Assembly (NCBI RefSeq): GCF_004310425.1
Contig: NZ_SIUB01000001.1
Location: 682,001-746,000 of the forward strand
Direction of reading: 5' to 3'
DNA: 64,000 nt
Origin: Hansschlegelia quercus
GTDB taxonomy: Bacteria > Pseudomonadota > Alphaproteobacteria > Rhizobiales > Methylopilaceae
Made by a program: the position numbers and the translations under genes. Within the stretch, counting starts at the first letter, position 1. Each line of letters begins with the position of its first letter. Positions 8,648-17,034 of the stretch are shown here, piece by piece. The notes beneath the pieces are model-generated. The model was not told where the DNA came from. It saw only the letters and a list, made by a program, of their open reading frames with translations, and searched no databases.

Positions 8648-8708
8648 GGGTTGCGGATTAGCATGAGGCGGGTCTGACAGGCGGCCCCCTCCACCGCTTC
8701 GCGTTCCC

Positions 8709-8761
8709 CCTCCCCCGCTTCCGCAGGGGAGGAAAAGGAAATCCTCCTCCGCTTGCGGAGG
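8709..8761. repeat. Tandem hairpins in a Pro-codon-like intergenic repeat
   Basis: Two back-to-back hairpins between the TPR gene and ispE: CCTCCCC/GGGGAGG (8709-8715 with 8726-8732) and CCTCCGC-TT-GCGGAGG (8746-8761). The flanking CT-rich text (CCCCCTCCACCGCTTCGCG) belongs to a low-complexity intergenic repeat type frequent in related genomes. It may serve as a transcript end or processing site for the TPR gene; no T-run follows. Confidence 0.5.
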
Positions 8762-8809
8762 ACGGGGACCATGCGTCAGCCATGGTGGAGGAGGCGCAGG
8801 ACTAGCCCC

Positions 8810-10636
8810 TCACCCGCCGTTCTTCTTCTCCTGCATCTCCGCCGCGTCGGTCTTCTGCTCGGGCGGCAGGCCGTCCTTGAGCTTGGCCTGAATTTTCGGC
8901 AGCTCCTTGTCTTCCGGCTTCAGGTCGACGGCGTGGCTCCATTGGAAGCGGGCCTCCACCTTGCGGCCGACGCGCCAGTAGGCGTCGCCGAGATGGTCGT
9001 TCATCACCGGGTCTTGCGGACGCAGCTCGACGGCGCGTTCGAGTTCGCGCACGGCGTCGTCATACTTGCCGAGCCGGTAATGCGCCCAGCCCAGGCTGTC
9101 GACGATGTAGCCGTCGTCCGGCTTCAGCTCGACCGCCCGCTTGATCAGCTTCATGCCTTCGTCGAGGTTCTGGCCCTTGTCGATCCAGGAATAGCCGAGA
9201 TAGTTCATGATCAGCGGTTGCTCGGGCGACAGGGCGAGCGCCTTCTTGAGATCGGCCTCGGCTTTCGGCCATTGGTCGGAGCGCTCGTAGGCGATGCCGC
9301 GGACGTAATAGAGCGACCAGTTGTTGGCGTCGGCCGTCGGGGTCGAGCCGCTGGCCGCCTCAGCGGGCTTGGCGCCCTCGGCAAGAGGGCTCGGCGGCGT
9401 GGCCTCCGCGGGGGTGGCCGCCTTCTCGATCAGGTCGATCGCACGGGTGTAGGCCTCGGCGGCTTCCTTGAACTGCTCGCGGCCGCGCTCGATGTTGCCA
9501 AGCGCGACGATCGCCTCCTGGTCGGTCGGGTCGGCCTCGACGAGCTTCGAAAGCTTGGCCTTGGCCTCCTCCGTCTTGTCGAGCCGGTCGAGGTCCATCG
9601 CGCTCTGGATCTCGGCGTTCCGCTTCAGGGGCGAGCCGTCCGGCACCTTGGCGTAGACGTCGATCGCGTCCTGGAACTGGTTGAGCTGGTCGTAGAGGTC
9701 GGCGAGCGTGACCAGCGCCATCGGGTGCTGCGGCTCGAGGTAGAGCGCGAGCTGGAGATAGACGAGCGAGAGATCCTCGCCGCCCTGCCGACCGAGTGCT
9801 CCGCCTATGCCGTAGAGCGTCTCGGCCGCGCCGTCGGCGGCGTCGGCGATCGGCCGTTTCGGCGCCTTGTCGTTTTCGATCGCCTCGCGCGTCTGGCGGA
9901 TCAGCGGGTGGCGCGGCGCGCTCTTCTCGAAATCGGAGAGCAGCTTGAGCGCGCCGGGCTTGTCGCCGTTGCGCGCGCGGAAGATCGCCGCCGCCTGCAC
10001 GATCCGGAGCGCCGCGCCGTCGCCGGCGAGCGCCGCGTCGAAACGCTTCGAGGCCTCCTCGCGGCGATTGCCGAGATCGGCCATCAGCGCGGCGTGATAG
10101 TCACGGAACGTGCCGAAGAAGTCCGCGCTCTGCAGCTTGTCGACCGCCTCCAGCGCCTTCGCCGTCTGGTCGGCGCCGACATAGGACCAGCCGATCAGCA
10201 GGTTCGACGTCAGGTCGGCGAGAGGACCCTTGGCCCCGCGCGCGAGATGGTGGCGGGCGGCGCTGTAATTGTGGGTCTTGACGGCCCGCGTCGCGAGCGC
10301 GAGCCGCGCCATGCGGTTGGTCGGATCGCTCGTCACCACGCGTTCGGCCAGGCGCATCGCGCCTTCGACGTCGCCGTCGACGAGCGTCAGCAGGAAGGTG
10401 CGCTCCAGCAGTTCGCCATTGCGCGGATCTTCGCGGAGCGCGGCGCGGAAGTAAGCGGCGGCGGCGGCCGCGTCCCGCTGGGAGCCTGCGACCCGACCCG
10501 CGAGATAATTGCCGGCGAGCGAGGTGCGCGCCGCAGCGGCTTCCGCCTCGCCGCCGGAATTGGCCATGGCCGGACCATGCCAACAGGCGGCGAGCGCAAG
10601 GCAGAGCGGGACGATGCGGCGGTAGAACAGGGGCAC
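8810..10636 (-). CDS. Exported or lipid-anchored TPR-repeat protein
   Basis: A 608-residue protein made mostly of tetratricopeptide repeats; clear units are near residues 57-90, 290-330, 375-400 and in the run from about 440 to 560 (for example SLGWAHYRLGKYDDAVREL and MNDHLGDAYWRVGRKVEA). The N terminus is a signal peptide (MPLFYRRIVPLCLALAACWHG): LALAAC is a possible lipobox, while AMA before Asn near residue 25 is an alternative signal peptidase I site. The C terminus ends in a charged QKTDAAEMQEKKNGG tail. TPR proteins are scaffolds; similar long ones next to ispE are conserved in Hyphomicrobiales without an assigned role. It faces away from the glycosidase gene. Confidence 0.88.
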   Translation of the reverse strand: MPLFYRRIVPLCLALAACWHGPAMANSGGEAEAAAARTSLAGNYLAGRVAGSQRDAAAAAAYFRAALREDPRNGELLERTFLLTLVDGDVEGAMRLAERVVTSDPTNRMARLALATRAVKTHNYSAARHHLARGAKGPLADLTSNLLIGWSYVGADQTAKALEAVDKLQSADFFGTFRDYHAALMADLGNRREEASKRFDAALAGDGAALRIVQAAAIFRARNGDKPGALKLLSDFEKSAPRHPLIRQTREAIENDKAPKRPIADAADGAAETLYGIGGALGRQGGEDLSLVYLQLALYLEPQHPMALVTLADLYDQLNQFQDAIDVYAKVPDGSPLKRNAEIQSAMDLDRLDKTEEAKAKLSKLVEADPTDQEAIVALGNIERGREQFKEAAEAYTRAIDLIEKAATPAEATPPSPLAEGAKPAEAASGSTPTADANNWSLYYVRGIAYERSDQWPKAEADLKKALALSPEQPLIMNYLGYSWIDKGQNLDEGMKLIKRAVELKPDDGYIVDSLGWAHYRLGKYDDAVRELERAVELRPQDPVMNDHLGDAYWRVGRKVEARFQWSHAVDLKPEDKELPKIQAKLKDGLPPEQKTDAAEMQEKKNGG

Positions 10637-10844
10637 GGGCGTCGGTTCCTCCGAAGCTGCGGGCGCTTCGCAAATCGGTCGCGCAGGATGGACCGCGTGA
10701 CGTCACGTCACAAGCCCGGCCGAAATGAGGTCACGCGCGTTGAATGTCGGGAAAACGCGCAATGGCGTGATCCGGGTTCTCCGCCGCAGGCCGCGATGGC
10801 ATGCTGCGATTCGCGAATCCGGCACTCGCAGCAAAGGGGGCGCA

Positions 10845-12551
10845 TTGGCGCTGCGCATATCGACTCTGGCCGTCGTCACGGCCCTGGCCTTCGGCGGAGG
10901 CGTCTCGTCCGCGGCCGCCGCGCCGCAGGCATGGCTGCTCGACTGGGCCTCGCAGCGCGAGATGGAGCTCGCGCTCGAGCGCGATCCGGACCCGGTCGCC
11001 CCCGGGCGGATGAACGATCCGGTGCCGCTCACGCTCACCACCGCGCCGATCCGTCCGCTCACCGAGGCGGAAGCCGCGCGCAACGCCCGCACGATCGCGG
11101 CCTATGGCGCGGCGATCGGCGAGAACTCCCCGGCCGCGCTGCTGTGGACCGGCGTCGAGACCGCCAATCCCCTGACGCGCGACGAGGGGTACCGCTGGAA
11201 CGCGCTGCGCGATCAAGGCCTGTTCGACGCCGAGCGGCGCCAGACGATCGCGACCGCGTTGATCAGCCTCGGCGTTGCGAATGTGCGGCTCGGCCTGTCG
11301 AACCACGAGATCGACCTCGACGAGCCGTCGAGCTGGGCCGAGCACGACGCGATGATCGCCGACCTCGCGGGCCAGGGCCTCAACCTCAGCCTCGATCTGC
11401 ATCATTTCGGCATCGAGGACCGCTTCCGCGTGGTCGACGAGGACGGCCGGACGGTCAACGAGGAGAGCTATTACCTGCACCCGGACTGGCCGGATTATTT
11501 CGCGCGTTTCGCGGCCGCGGCCTACGCGCGCTATTCCGGCGCGATCAAGCTGGTGACCATCGTCAACGAGCCCGAGACCACCGTCGGCTTCAACAGCGAG
11601 ATGTGGAACGGCGCCTTCCCCGGCTGGGGCGACCCGCGCCATGACCGCTTCTATGTCGAGCGCGCCTTCGCGATCGCGACCGCCGCGGTCCGCGCGCGCA
11701 TCGCGATCGAAGCTCAGAACGCCGAGGGACCCAAGCGCGCGCTGTTCATGCACACCGAGGGCGCCGTCTACAAACCGGGCCGCACGGAGTTCAACCGCTT
11801 CACCCGCTTCCTGCCGAGCGACCTGATCCTCGGCCAGAACTGGCTGCTCGACGCCGACCTCGACGTGCTGGCCGCGACGCCGGTCGCAGCCCTCGCCCTC
11901 AGAGACCGAGCCAAGCCGCAGGCGAGCCGGACCTCGCTCGACTGGCTGATCGCGACCTATGTCCTCAAGAGCTCCGGCGACGAGCGCGAGCTGCGCCTCG
12001 CAAGGCTCGTCCAGATGCTGGAGACGCTGATGTCCGCGCACGCGGCGCTGAAGGCGGATTTCGGCCTGACCATGCGCGACGACACGATTTTCGCCGCCGA
12101 CTATTACGCGCAGAACGAGGATTTCAGCCCGTCCGGCGCGTGGCTGAACCCGGAGCCGCAATTCTACGCGGCCCAGGTCGCAGCGGGCGAGCGGCGCGGG
12201 CTCTACGAACTGGTGGCGGACTACTACAACCGCTACGGCCTGCCGATGATGATCGGCGAAACCGGCACGCCGTTCTACGCCTATGGCGCGCGCTGGCATG
12301 GCCAGATGCTGCTGGAAGTCGCCCGCGCGATCGAGGACGGCATCCCGATGCTCGGCTACGCCGTCTATCCGCTGATCGACACATTCGGCTGGGAGTCCGC
12401 GCTTTCGGTTCCGAAGGCCCAGACGGTGGTAAATCCCGCCGGGATCGTCACCATCGACCTGGAGGCGCGCGACTTCATGCGGACGCTGATGTCGACCCTG
12501 GACAACCGCGTCGCCGGCGCCACGCGCGGCGCGGCGGAGACGGTGCGGTAG
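10845..12551 (+). CDS. Exported GH1-like glycoside hydrolase
   Basis: A 568-residue secreted protein resembling family 1 glycosidases. The acid/base Glu is E242 in the TIVNEPE motif (family TxNEP) and the probable nucleophile is E472 in MIGETGTPF (family I/V-T-E-N-G). NLSLDLHHFGIEDRF near residue 182 is the usual strand-3 region, and MLGYAVYPLIDTFGWESAL near residue 503 matches the C-terminal substrate strand. The preferred start is a TTG at 10845, six bases after AAGGGGG: it puts a good signal peptide (ALRISTLAVVTALAFGGG...SSAAAA) at the N terminus, whereas the ORF start at 10725 does not. The natural sugar is unknown. It is divergent from the TPR gene. Confidence 0.8.
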   Translation: MALRISTLAVVTALAFGGGVSSAAAAPQAWLLDWASQREMELALERDPDPVAPGRMNDPVPLTLTTAPIRPLTEAEAARNARTIAAYGAAIGENSPAALLWTGVETANPLTRDEGYRWNALRDQGLFDAERRQTIATALISLGVANVRLGLSNHEIDLDEPSSWAEHDAMIADLAGQGLNLSLDLHHFGIEDRFRVVDEDGRTVNEESYYLHPDWPDYFARFAAAAYARYSGAIKLVTIVNEPETTVGFNSEMWNGAFPGWGDPRHDRFYVERAFAIATAAVRARIAIEAQNAEGPKRALFMHTEGAVYKPGRTEFNRFTRFLPSDLILGQNWLLDADLDVLAATPVAALALRDRAKPQASRTSLDWLIATYVLKSSGDERELRLARLVQMLETLMSAHAALKADFGLTMRDDTIFAADYYAQNEDFSPSGAWLNPEPQFYAAQVAAGERRGLYELVADYYNRYGLPMMIGETGTPFYAYGARWHGQMLLEVARAIEDGIPMLGYAVYPLIDTFGWESALSVPKAQTVVNPAGIVTIDLEARDFMRTLMSTLDNRVAGATRGAAETVR

Positions 12552-12624
12552 CGACGCCCGTCGCTTGCTTTCGGGTCTTCGCCAAGAAAGCCGGGACGGC
12601 GGTACATGCTTCGAGAGCTTCGCC

Positions 12625-13536
12625 TCAAGGTCTTGCGACAGGCCTCAGAAATACCCGCGTGATCTCCGGATGCGCGGTCTCGATCCGGCCGGTGATCTCC
12701 CGCACCGCCTGTTCGAGCTCGGCGCCGCCGAGGTCGTCGCGCATGTCGAGCGAGGCGGCGAGCAGCACCTCGCGCGGCCCGAGATGCATCGTCAGCAGCT
12801 CCGTCACCTCCGTCACGCGCGCATCGCCTGCGATGATCGCTCTCGCCTCGGCGCGGGTCTCGGGGGCCGCCGCTTCTCCGGTGATCAGGCTCAGCGTCTC
12901 GCGCGACAGGAACACCGCGACGCCGACGAGGATCAGGCCGATCGCGATTGAACCCGCGGCGTCGAAGGCGGGCTCGTCGAACGCGTAAGCAAGCCCGACG
13001 CAGACCATCGCGACGCTGAGGCCGGCAAGCGCCGCGGCGTCCTCGCAGAGCACGGCGAAGACGCTCGGGTCCTTGCTCCGCCGCACCGCCTTCCAGGGCG
13101 AGAGATCGGGATAGGCGGCGCGCAGTTCGCGATAGGCGACGCGGAAGGACAGCCCCTCGATCAGGACGCTCGCGGCGAGCACGACAAAGGCGACCCAGGC
13201 GCTCTCCATCGGCTCGGGCGCCAGCAGCTTATGGACGCCCTGGTAGATCGAGACAGCGCCGCCGAGCGCGAAGATCAGCAGCGCGACGACGAAGGCCCAG
13301 AAGTAGATCTCCATGCCGTGGCCGAAGGCGTGGCCGGAATCGGCGGGGCGCGCGGCGCGCTTCATGCCGATCAGCAGCAGGCCCTGATTTGCGGTGTCGA
13401 CCATGGAATGGATGGCCTCCGACAGCATGGCGCTGGAGCCGGTCCACGCCGCCGCTCCGAACTTCACCACGGCGATCGCGAGATTGCCCGCAAGTGCGGC
13501 GTAAACGACCGTCGTCGAACCCTTGGCTGACATCAC
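12625..13536 (-). CDS. Cation diffusion facilitator family transporter
   Basis: Proton-coupled efflux pump for divalent metal ions of the CDF type, in the inner membrane. The 303 residues hold about five or six helices. The metal site in helix 2 is HSMVDTANQ (H and D four apart) and the helix 5 site is CEDAAALAG; a cytoplasmic C-terminal domain (from about residue 205) ends with the ferredoxin-like part typical of CDF dimers. Helix 2 with His-x3-Asp rather than Asp-x3-Asp suggests Zn or a related ion, but metal choice cannot be fixed here. The second Met (13533) is an equally good start. The gene is convergent with the glycosidase. Confidence 0.9.
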   Translation of the reverse strand: MMSAKGSTTVVYAALAGNLAIAVVKFGAAAWTGSSAMLSEAIHSMVDTANQGLLLIGMKRAARPADSGHAFGHGMEIYFWAFVVALLIFALGGAVSIYQGVHKLLAPEPMESAWVAFVVLAASVLIEGLSFRVAYRELRAAYPDLSPWKAVRRSKDPSVFAVLCEDAAALAGLSVAMVCVGLAYAFDEPAFDAAGSIAIGLILVGVAVFLSRETLSLITGEAAAPETRAEARAIIAGDARVTEVTELLTMHLGPREVLLAASLDMRDDLGGAELEQAVREITGRIETAHPEITRVFLRPVARP

Positions 13537-13624
13537 GCCCCCGTAACCGCGGAGCGAAATGCGCCGCGGCCTGCGTCAGTTAGGGCGGATCACGCGCGCG
13601 TCATCGATTGCGTCGCGACGGCCG

Positions 13625-13996
13625 TCACCCGGCGGCTTTGTCGAACGCCGCCCTCGACGCCTCGATCTCGTCCTGATGCGCCTGCGCCCAGCCGCCGAGC
13701 GCGCTGACCGGTTCCCGCAGCGAGCGTCCGAGATCGGTCAGCTCGTAGTCCACCCGCGGCGGGATGGTGGGAAACACCGTGCGCGTCACGAGGCCGTCGC
13801 GCTCGAGGCCGCGCAGGGTCAGCGTCAGCATGCGCTGGGACACGCCGCCGATCATCCGCTTGAGCTCGTTGAACCGCTTCGGCCCGCCGCCGAGATACAT
13901 GACGACCAGCACGCTCCATTTGTCTCCGACGCGCGCGAGCACGGAGCTGACCATGCGGCAGTCATGGCCTTCATAGGAGACGGAAGGGGCGGTCAC
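13625..13996 (-). CDS. HxlR-family transcriptional regulator
   Basis: A 123-residue winged-helix regulator of the HxlR/YodB type: CRMVSSVLARVGDKWSVLVV (N-terminal helices with the family's GDKW), the RFNELKRMIGGVSQRMLTLTL recognition region, then RDGLV and a wing with PPRVDYELTDLG. The single Cys near residue 14 lies where redox-sensing members carry theirs. The GTG at 13996 is taken as start, because AGGA precedes it by eight bases and the length then equals the family's; the ATG at 14113 would read through the operator region. It is divergent from azoR, so it likely controls that gene and itself in response to quinones, diamide or similar stress. Confidence 0.88.
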   Translation of the reverse strand: MTAPSVSYEGHDCRMVSSVLARVGDKWSVLVVMYLGGGPKRFNELKRMIGGVSQRMLTLTLRGLERDGLVTRTVFPTIPPRVDYELTDLGRSLREPVSALGGWAQAHQDEIEASRAAFDKAAG

Positions 13997-14005
13997 TTCG
14001 CTGTT

Positions 14006-14043
14006 CCTGCGTTCCAAAACTGTGCCTGCGTTCCAGAATTGTG
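14006..14043. promoter_or_regulatory. Tandem 19-base direct repeat, candidate HxlR operator
   Basis: Two abutting copies of CCTGCGTTCCAAAACTGTG (14006-14024) and CCTGCGTTCCAGAATTGTG (14025-14043), 17 of 19 identical, lie between the divergent hxlR-like and azoR genes. Phased direct repeats in the shared promoter are a natural site for a dimeric winged-helix repressor. The left copy overlaps the regulator's own leader. Confidence 0.55.
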
Positions 14044-14111
14044 CCTTCTTGCGCCGTGCGCGAGATGGTAACTTATAGGCCCTCGGTTCAATTTGAATAC
14101 CGAGGATCAAC

Positions 14112-14723
14112 ATGAAACTGCTTCACCTCGACGCCAGCATCCTTGGCGCCCATTCCGTAAGCCGGACCGTGTCCGCCGCGATCGCGGAACGCTTTGCGCA
14201 CGAGATCCCCGATCTGCACGTCGTCTATCGCGATCTCGCCGCAGATCCGCTCCCGCACCTGTCGGGCGCGCAGCTGGCGGGCCGCGCGCCGGGCGCCGAG
14301 AACGCGCCGGAGCTCCAGGCCGAACTTGCCGCGAGCGACGCGGCGCTGGACGAGTTCCTGTCGGCCGACATCGTCGTCATCGGCGCGCCGATGTACAATT
14401 TTACCCTGCCGACCCAGCTCAAGGCCTGGATCGATCGCGTGCTCGTGGCGGGCAAGACGTTCCGCTACGGCGCGAGCGGCGCGGAAGGGCTCGCGGGCGG
14501 CAAGCGCGTGGTCGTGGCGCTCGCCCGCGGCGGATTCTATGGCGCGGAGACGCCCCAGGCTTCGGCGGAGCATCTCGAGACCTACCTTCGGGCGGTGTTC
14601 GGCTTCATCGGCGTGACCGATCTCACCTTCATCGCCGCGGACGGGATCGCGGTCGGCCCCGAGCAGCGCGAGCAGGCGCTGTCGGGCGCAGTGCGGCGCG
14701 CCGAGGAGCTCAAGGCGGCTTGA
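14112..14723 (+). CDS. azoR: FMN-dependent NADH-azoreductase / quinone reductase
   Basis: Flavodoxin-fold enzyme that reduces quinones and azo compounds with NAD(P)H, protecting against electrophiles. The 203 residues equal the family length. Signatures are [18 protein letters not shown] at the N terminus (phosphate site of FMN), [18 protein letters not shown] near residue 93 (flavin site) and ARGGFYG near 138. HxlR-type regulators and azoreductases are a recurring divergent pair; in Bacillus the equivalent is YodB with its azoreductase. The start lies 69 bases beyond the direct repeats. Confidence 0.95.
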   Translation: MKLLHLDASILGAHSVSRTVSAAIAERFAHEIPDLHVVYRDLAADPLPHLSGAQLAGRAPGAENAPELQAELAASDAALDEFLSADIVVIGAPMYNFTLPTQLKAWIDRVLVAGKTFRYGASGAEGLAGGKRVVVALARGGFYGAETPQASAEHLETYLRAVFGFIGVTDLTFIAADGIAVGPEQREQALSGAVRRAEELKAA

Positions 14724-14809
14724 CGAAGCCTCCGACGGGGCGCGCCACTGGACGCGGCCGCGCCCTGCGCCAAACCCTCCGGATCGATGATCGGCCCGGA
14801 GGATGCGCC

Positions 14810-15211
14810 ATGAACCTGCCCGCTTTGCACGTTCCCACTCAACAGGAAGCGGAGCGGATCACGGTGGGACTTGGCCTGCTGTCGATGGCGATCGCGGCGC
14901 TGGAGCTCGCCAAACCCGGCGCGCTCGCGCATGCGATCGGGCTCGACCACGACCGATCGTTTCTGAAGGGTCTCGGCGCGCGGGAGATGCTGACCGGCGG
15001 CGGGCTGCTGAACTGGAAGCGCGGGCGCGCGCGTCCGTTTCTCGTCTGGGCGCGCGTCGCGGGCGACGCCATGGATCTCGCGGCGCTGGCGCCGGCTTTG
15101 TCGCGCAGCAACCCGAAGCGCAGGGTGGCGATGGCGGCGGTCGCGGTGGTGACCGCCGTCACGTTCATCGACGTGCTGTGCGCGCAGGCGCTGTCGAAGC
15201 GGGACCTCTAG
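14810..15211 (+). CDS. Small membrane protein related to the N-terminal part of SRPBCC 'cyclase' proteins
   Basis: A 133-residue protein with about four hydrophobic segments. The pattern ERITVGLGLLSMAIAALELAKPGALA, then GLGAREMLTGGGLL and WARVAGDAMDLAAL, is the one I know from the membrane part that precedes the START-like (SRPBCC) domain in many Hyphomicrobiales 'cyclase/dehydrase' proteins; here the soluble domain is absent. The function is unknown. It follows azoR on the same strand by 86 bases and may be co-transcribed, which would fit a stress-related membrane role, but this is inference. Confidence 0.7.
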   Translation: MNLPALHVPTQQEAERITVGLGLLSMAIAALELAKPGALAHAIGLDHDRSFLKGLGAREMLTGGGLLNWKRGRARPFLVWARVAGDAMDLAALAPALSRSNPKRRVAMAAVAVVTAVTFIDVLCAQALSKRDL

Positions 15212-15220
15212 TCCCGCCGC

Positions 15221-15652
15221 TTACTTCACGTCGATGAGTTCGACGTCGAAGATCAGCGTGGCGTTCGGCGGAATGACGCCGCCGGCGCCCTGGTCGCCAT
15301 AGCCGAGGTCGGAGGGGATGATCAGCGTGCGCTTGCCGCCGACCTTCATGCCCTGCACGCCCTCGTCCCAGCCCGCGATGACGTTGCCGACGCCGAGCCG
15401 GAAGGTGAAGGGCTGGCCGCGATCAACCGACGAGTCGAACTTTGTTCCCTTCTTGCCGCCCTGGTCGAGCCAGCCCGTGTAATGCACGACGACGGCGCGG
15501 CCGACGACCGGCGTCTTGCCGGTTCCGACCACGGTGTCCTGGTATTTCAGCCCCGAGGCCGTGGTCACGGTTTCGGCGGCTGCGGCCGGCGCGACGGCCA
15601 TGGCGAGCGTGAGGCCGGCGGCGGCCAGAAGCTTCGCGGTGAGCAGGGGCAT
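15221..15652 (-). CDS. Exported FKBP-type peptidyl-prolyl isomerase
   Basis: A 143-residue periplasmic prolyl isomerase. Residues 1-25 are a Sec signal peptide (MPLLTAKLLAAAGLTLAMAV...AAAAE). The mature part is a single FKBP domain with the expected VGRAVVVHYTGWL, GTKFDSSVDRGQPFTFRLG, VIAGWDEGVQGMKVGGKR, LIIPSDLGYG and PPNATLIFDVELI blocks, including the active-site Tyr, Asp, Trp and Phe. The start at 15652 is chosen because the nine-residue extension in the longer frame would precede the signal peptide without purpose. It is convergent with the membrane protein gene at 14.8 kb. Confidence 0.93.
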   Translation of the reverse strand: MPLLTAKLLAAAGLTLAMAVAPAAAAETVTTASGLKYQDTVVGTGKTPVVGRAVVVHYTGWLDQGGKKGTKFDSSVDRGQPFTFRLGVGNVIAGWDEGVQGMKVGGKRTLIIPSDLGYGDQGAGGVIPPNATLIFDVELIDVK

Positions 15653-15879
15653 CGTCACTCCTCGATCTCGACGCCGCACAAGAGGCGCGGTCCGCCGGAA
15701 CTATCACATGAGCCGCGTTCGTCCAGACGGCGTTCGGCGAAGCCGGTCACGTCTCGCGAAGCTCCGCGACCGACGAACTTGCTCCACGATCAAACGCTTG
15801 GGCGCCGAGCGCTCCTCTTAGGTCTTGGTAAACCAAAGACCGCGATCATCCCGTTGGATTTTCAACGGAACTCCCCGAC

Positions 15880-16917
15880 ATGGCCGCCGTCGCCGATAAC
15901 AGGTCTCTCTCCGCGGTCGTCGGCGCGTCGGCTGAGGAGCTGCGCACCACCGCCTTCTCCAACATCGCCGCGATCGAGAAGATCTCGCAGCGCATGAACC
16001 TGCTGGCGCTCAACGCGCGGATCGAGGCGGCGCACGCCGGGGCGAGCGGGGCCGGCTTCACCATCGTCGCGCAGGAGGTGCGCCAGGTCGCGGGCGAGAT
16101 CGACCGGCTGGCCAAGAACCTCGGCGGCAATCTGTCAAAGGGCGTTGGCTCGCTGCACGACGCGATGAGCGCGCTCGAGACCGCGCGCGGCGAGCGCCTG
16201 CTCGGCGTCGCGCTCAACGCCGTCGAGATCATCGACCGCAATCTCTACGAGCGCACCTGCGACGTCCGCTGGTGGGCGACCGACAGCGCCGTGGTCGACT
16301 GCGCCGCCGACCCGTCCGACCGCGCGCGCGCCCACGCCAGCCGGCGGCTCGGCGTGATCCTGAACTCCTACACCGTCTATCTCGACCTCTGGCTCTGCGA
16401 CCTCGACGGCCGCGTGATCGCGAACGGCCGGCCGGACCGCTTCGCCGTGCAGGGCGCCGACGTCAGCGGCGAGGACTGGTTCAAGCGCGGCAAGGAGCTT
16501 GCGACAGGCGACGATTTCGAGGCCTGCGACGTCGCGAGCCACGACCGCCTCGGCGGCGCGGAGGCCTCGACCTATGTCGCGTCCGTGCGGCGCGACGGCG
16601 ACCCGCGGGCTGAACCTGCCGGCGTGCTCGCCGTCCACTTCGACTGGCGCCCGCAGGCCGGCGCGGTGGTGAAGGGCGTCCGGCTCGACCCCGACGAAGC
16701 GGCGCGCAGCCGCGTGCTGCTGCTCGACTCCGAGCGCCGCGTGATCGCCGCGTCCGACGATCGCGGAACCCTGAGCGAGCGCTTCCCGCTCGACGATGGC
16801 GGCCGCGAGAGCGGCTTCTACCTCGACGGCGCCGGACGGCTCGTCGCCTTCCACAAGACGCCGGGCTACGAGACCTATCGCGGGCTCGGCTGGTACGGCG
16901 TCATCGTCCAGTCCTAA
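15880..16917 (+). CDS. Soluble chemoreceptor-like protein: MCP tip followed by a Cache-like sensor
   Basis: A 345-residue protein without transmembrane helices. Residues about 25-75 are the hairpin tip of a methyl-accepting chemotaxis protein (IEKISQRMNLLALNARIEAAHAG, then FTIVAQEVRQVAGEIDRLA), the part that contacts CheA and CheW, but the coiled-coil arms are very short. Residues about 105-345 look like a Cache-type sensor: VYLDLWLCDLDGRVIANGR, GEDWFKRG, then a second half with LLLDSERRVIAAS and YRGLGWYGVIVQS. This order is reversed relative to classical receptors, where the sensor comes first. It probably senses a cytoplasmic ligand. Start by ATG at 15880 after a weak GGAA; divergent from the FKBP gene. 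Confidence 0.8.
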   Translation: MAAVADNRSLSAVVGASAEELRTTAFSNIAAIEKISQRMNLLALNARIEAAHAGASGAGFTIVAQEVRQVAGEIDRLAKNLGGNLSKGVGSLHDAMSALETARGERLLGVALNAVEIIDRNLYERTCDVRWWATDSAVVDCAADPSDRARAHASRRLGVILNSYTVYLDLWLCDLDGRVIANGRPDRFAVQGADVSGEDWFKRGKELATGDDFEACDVASHDRLGGAEASTYVASVRRDGDPRAEPAGVLAVHFDWRPQAGAVVKGVRLDPDEAARSRVLLLDSERRVIAASDDRGTLSERFPLDDGGRESGFYLDGAGRLVAFHKTPGYETYRGLGWYGVIVQS

Positions 16918-17034
16918 AGCCCCTCCCCGCGGGCAATTCGTCGCCTGTCCCGGTACGAATGTCGGCCTAGTTTTGGCGGCTCGCGAATGCGAACCGTTCA
17001 ACCGCGGTTCGATTTGTGACGAGGAGCGGACGAC

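Noticed and set aside
8753-11644. 963-codon open frame on the plus strand
   Set aside because: It runs antisense through the TPR gene and into the glycosidase gene in another frame; composition is Arg/Leu/Val-rich without any domain. It is a shadow of GC-rich codons.
10731-12299. 522-codon frame antisense to the glycosidase
   Set aside because: The plus-strand frame has a signal peptide and catalytic motifs; the antisense frame has none.
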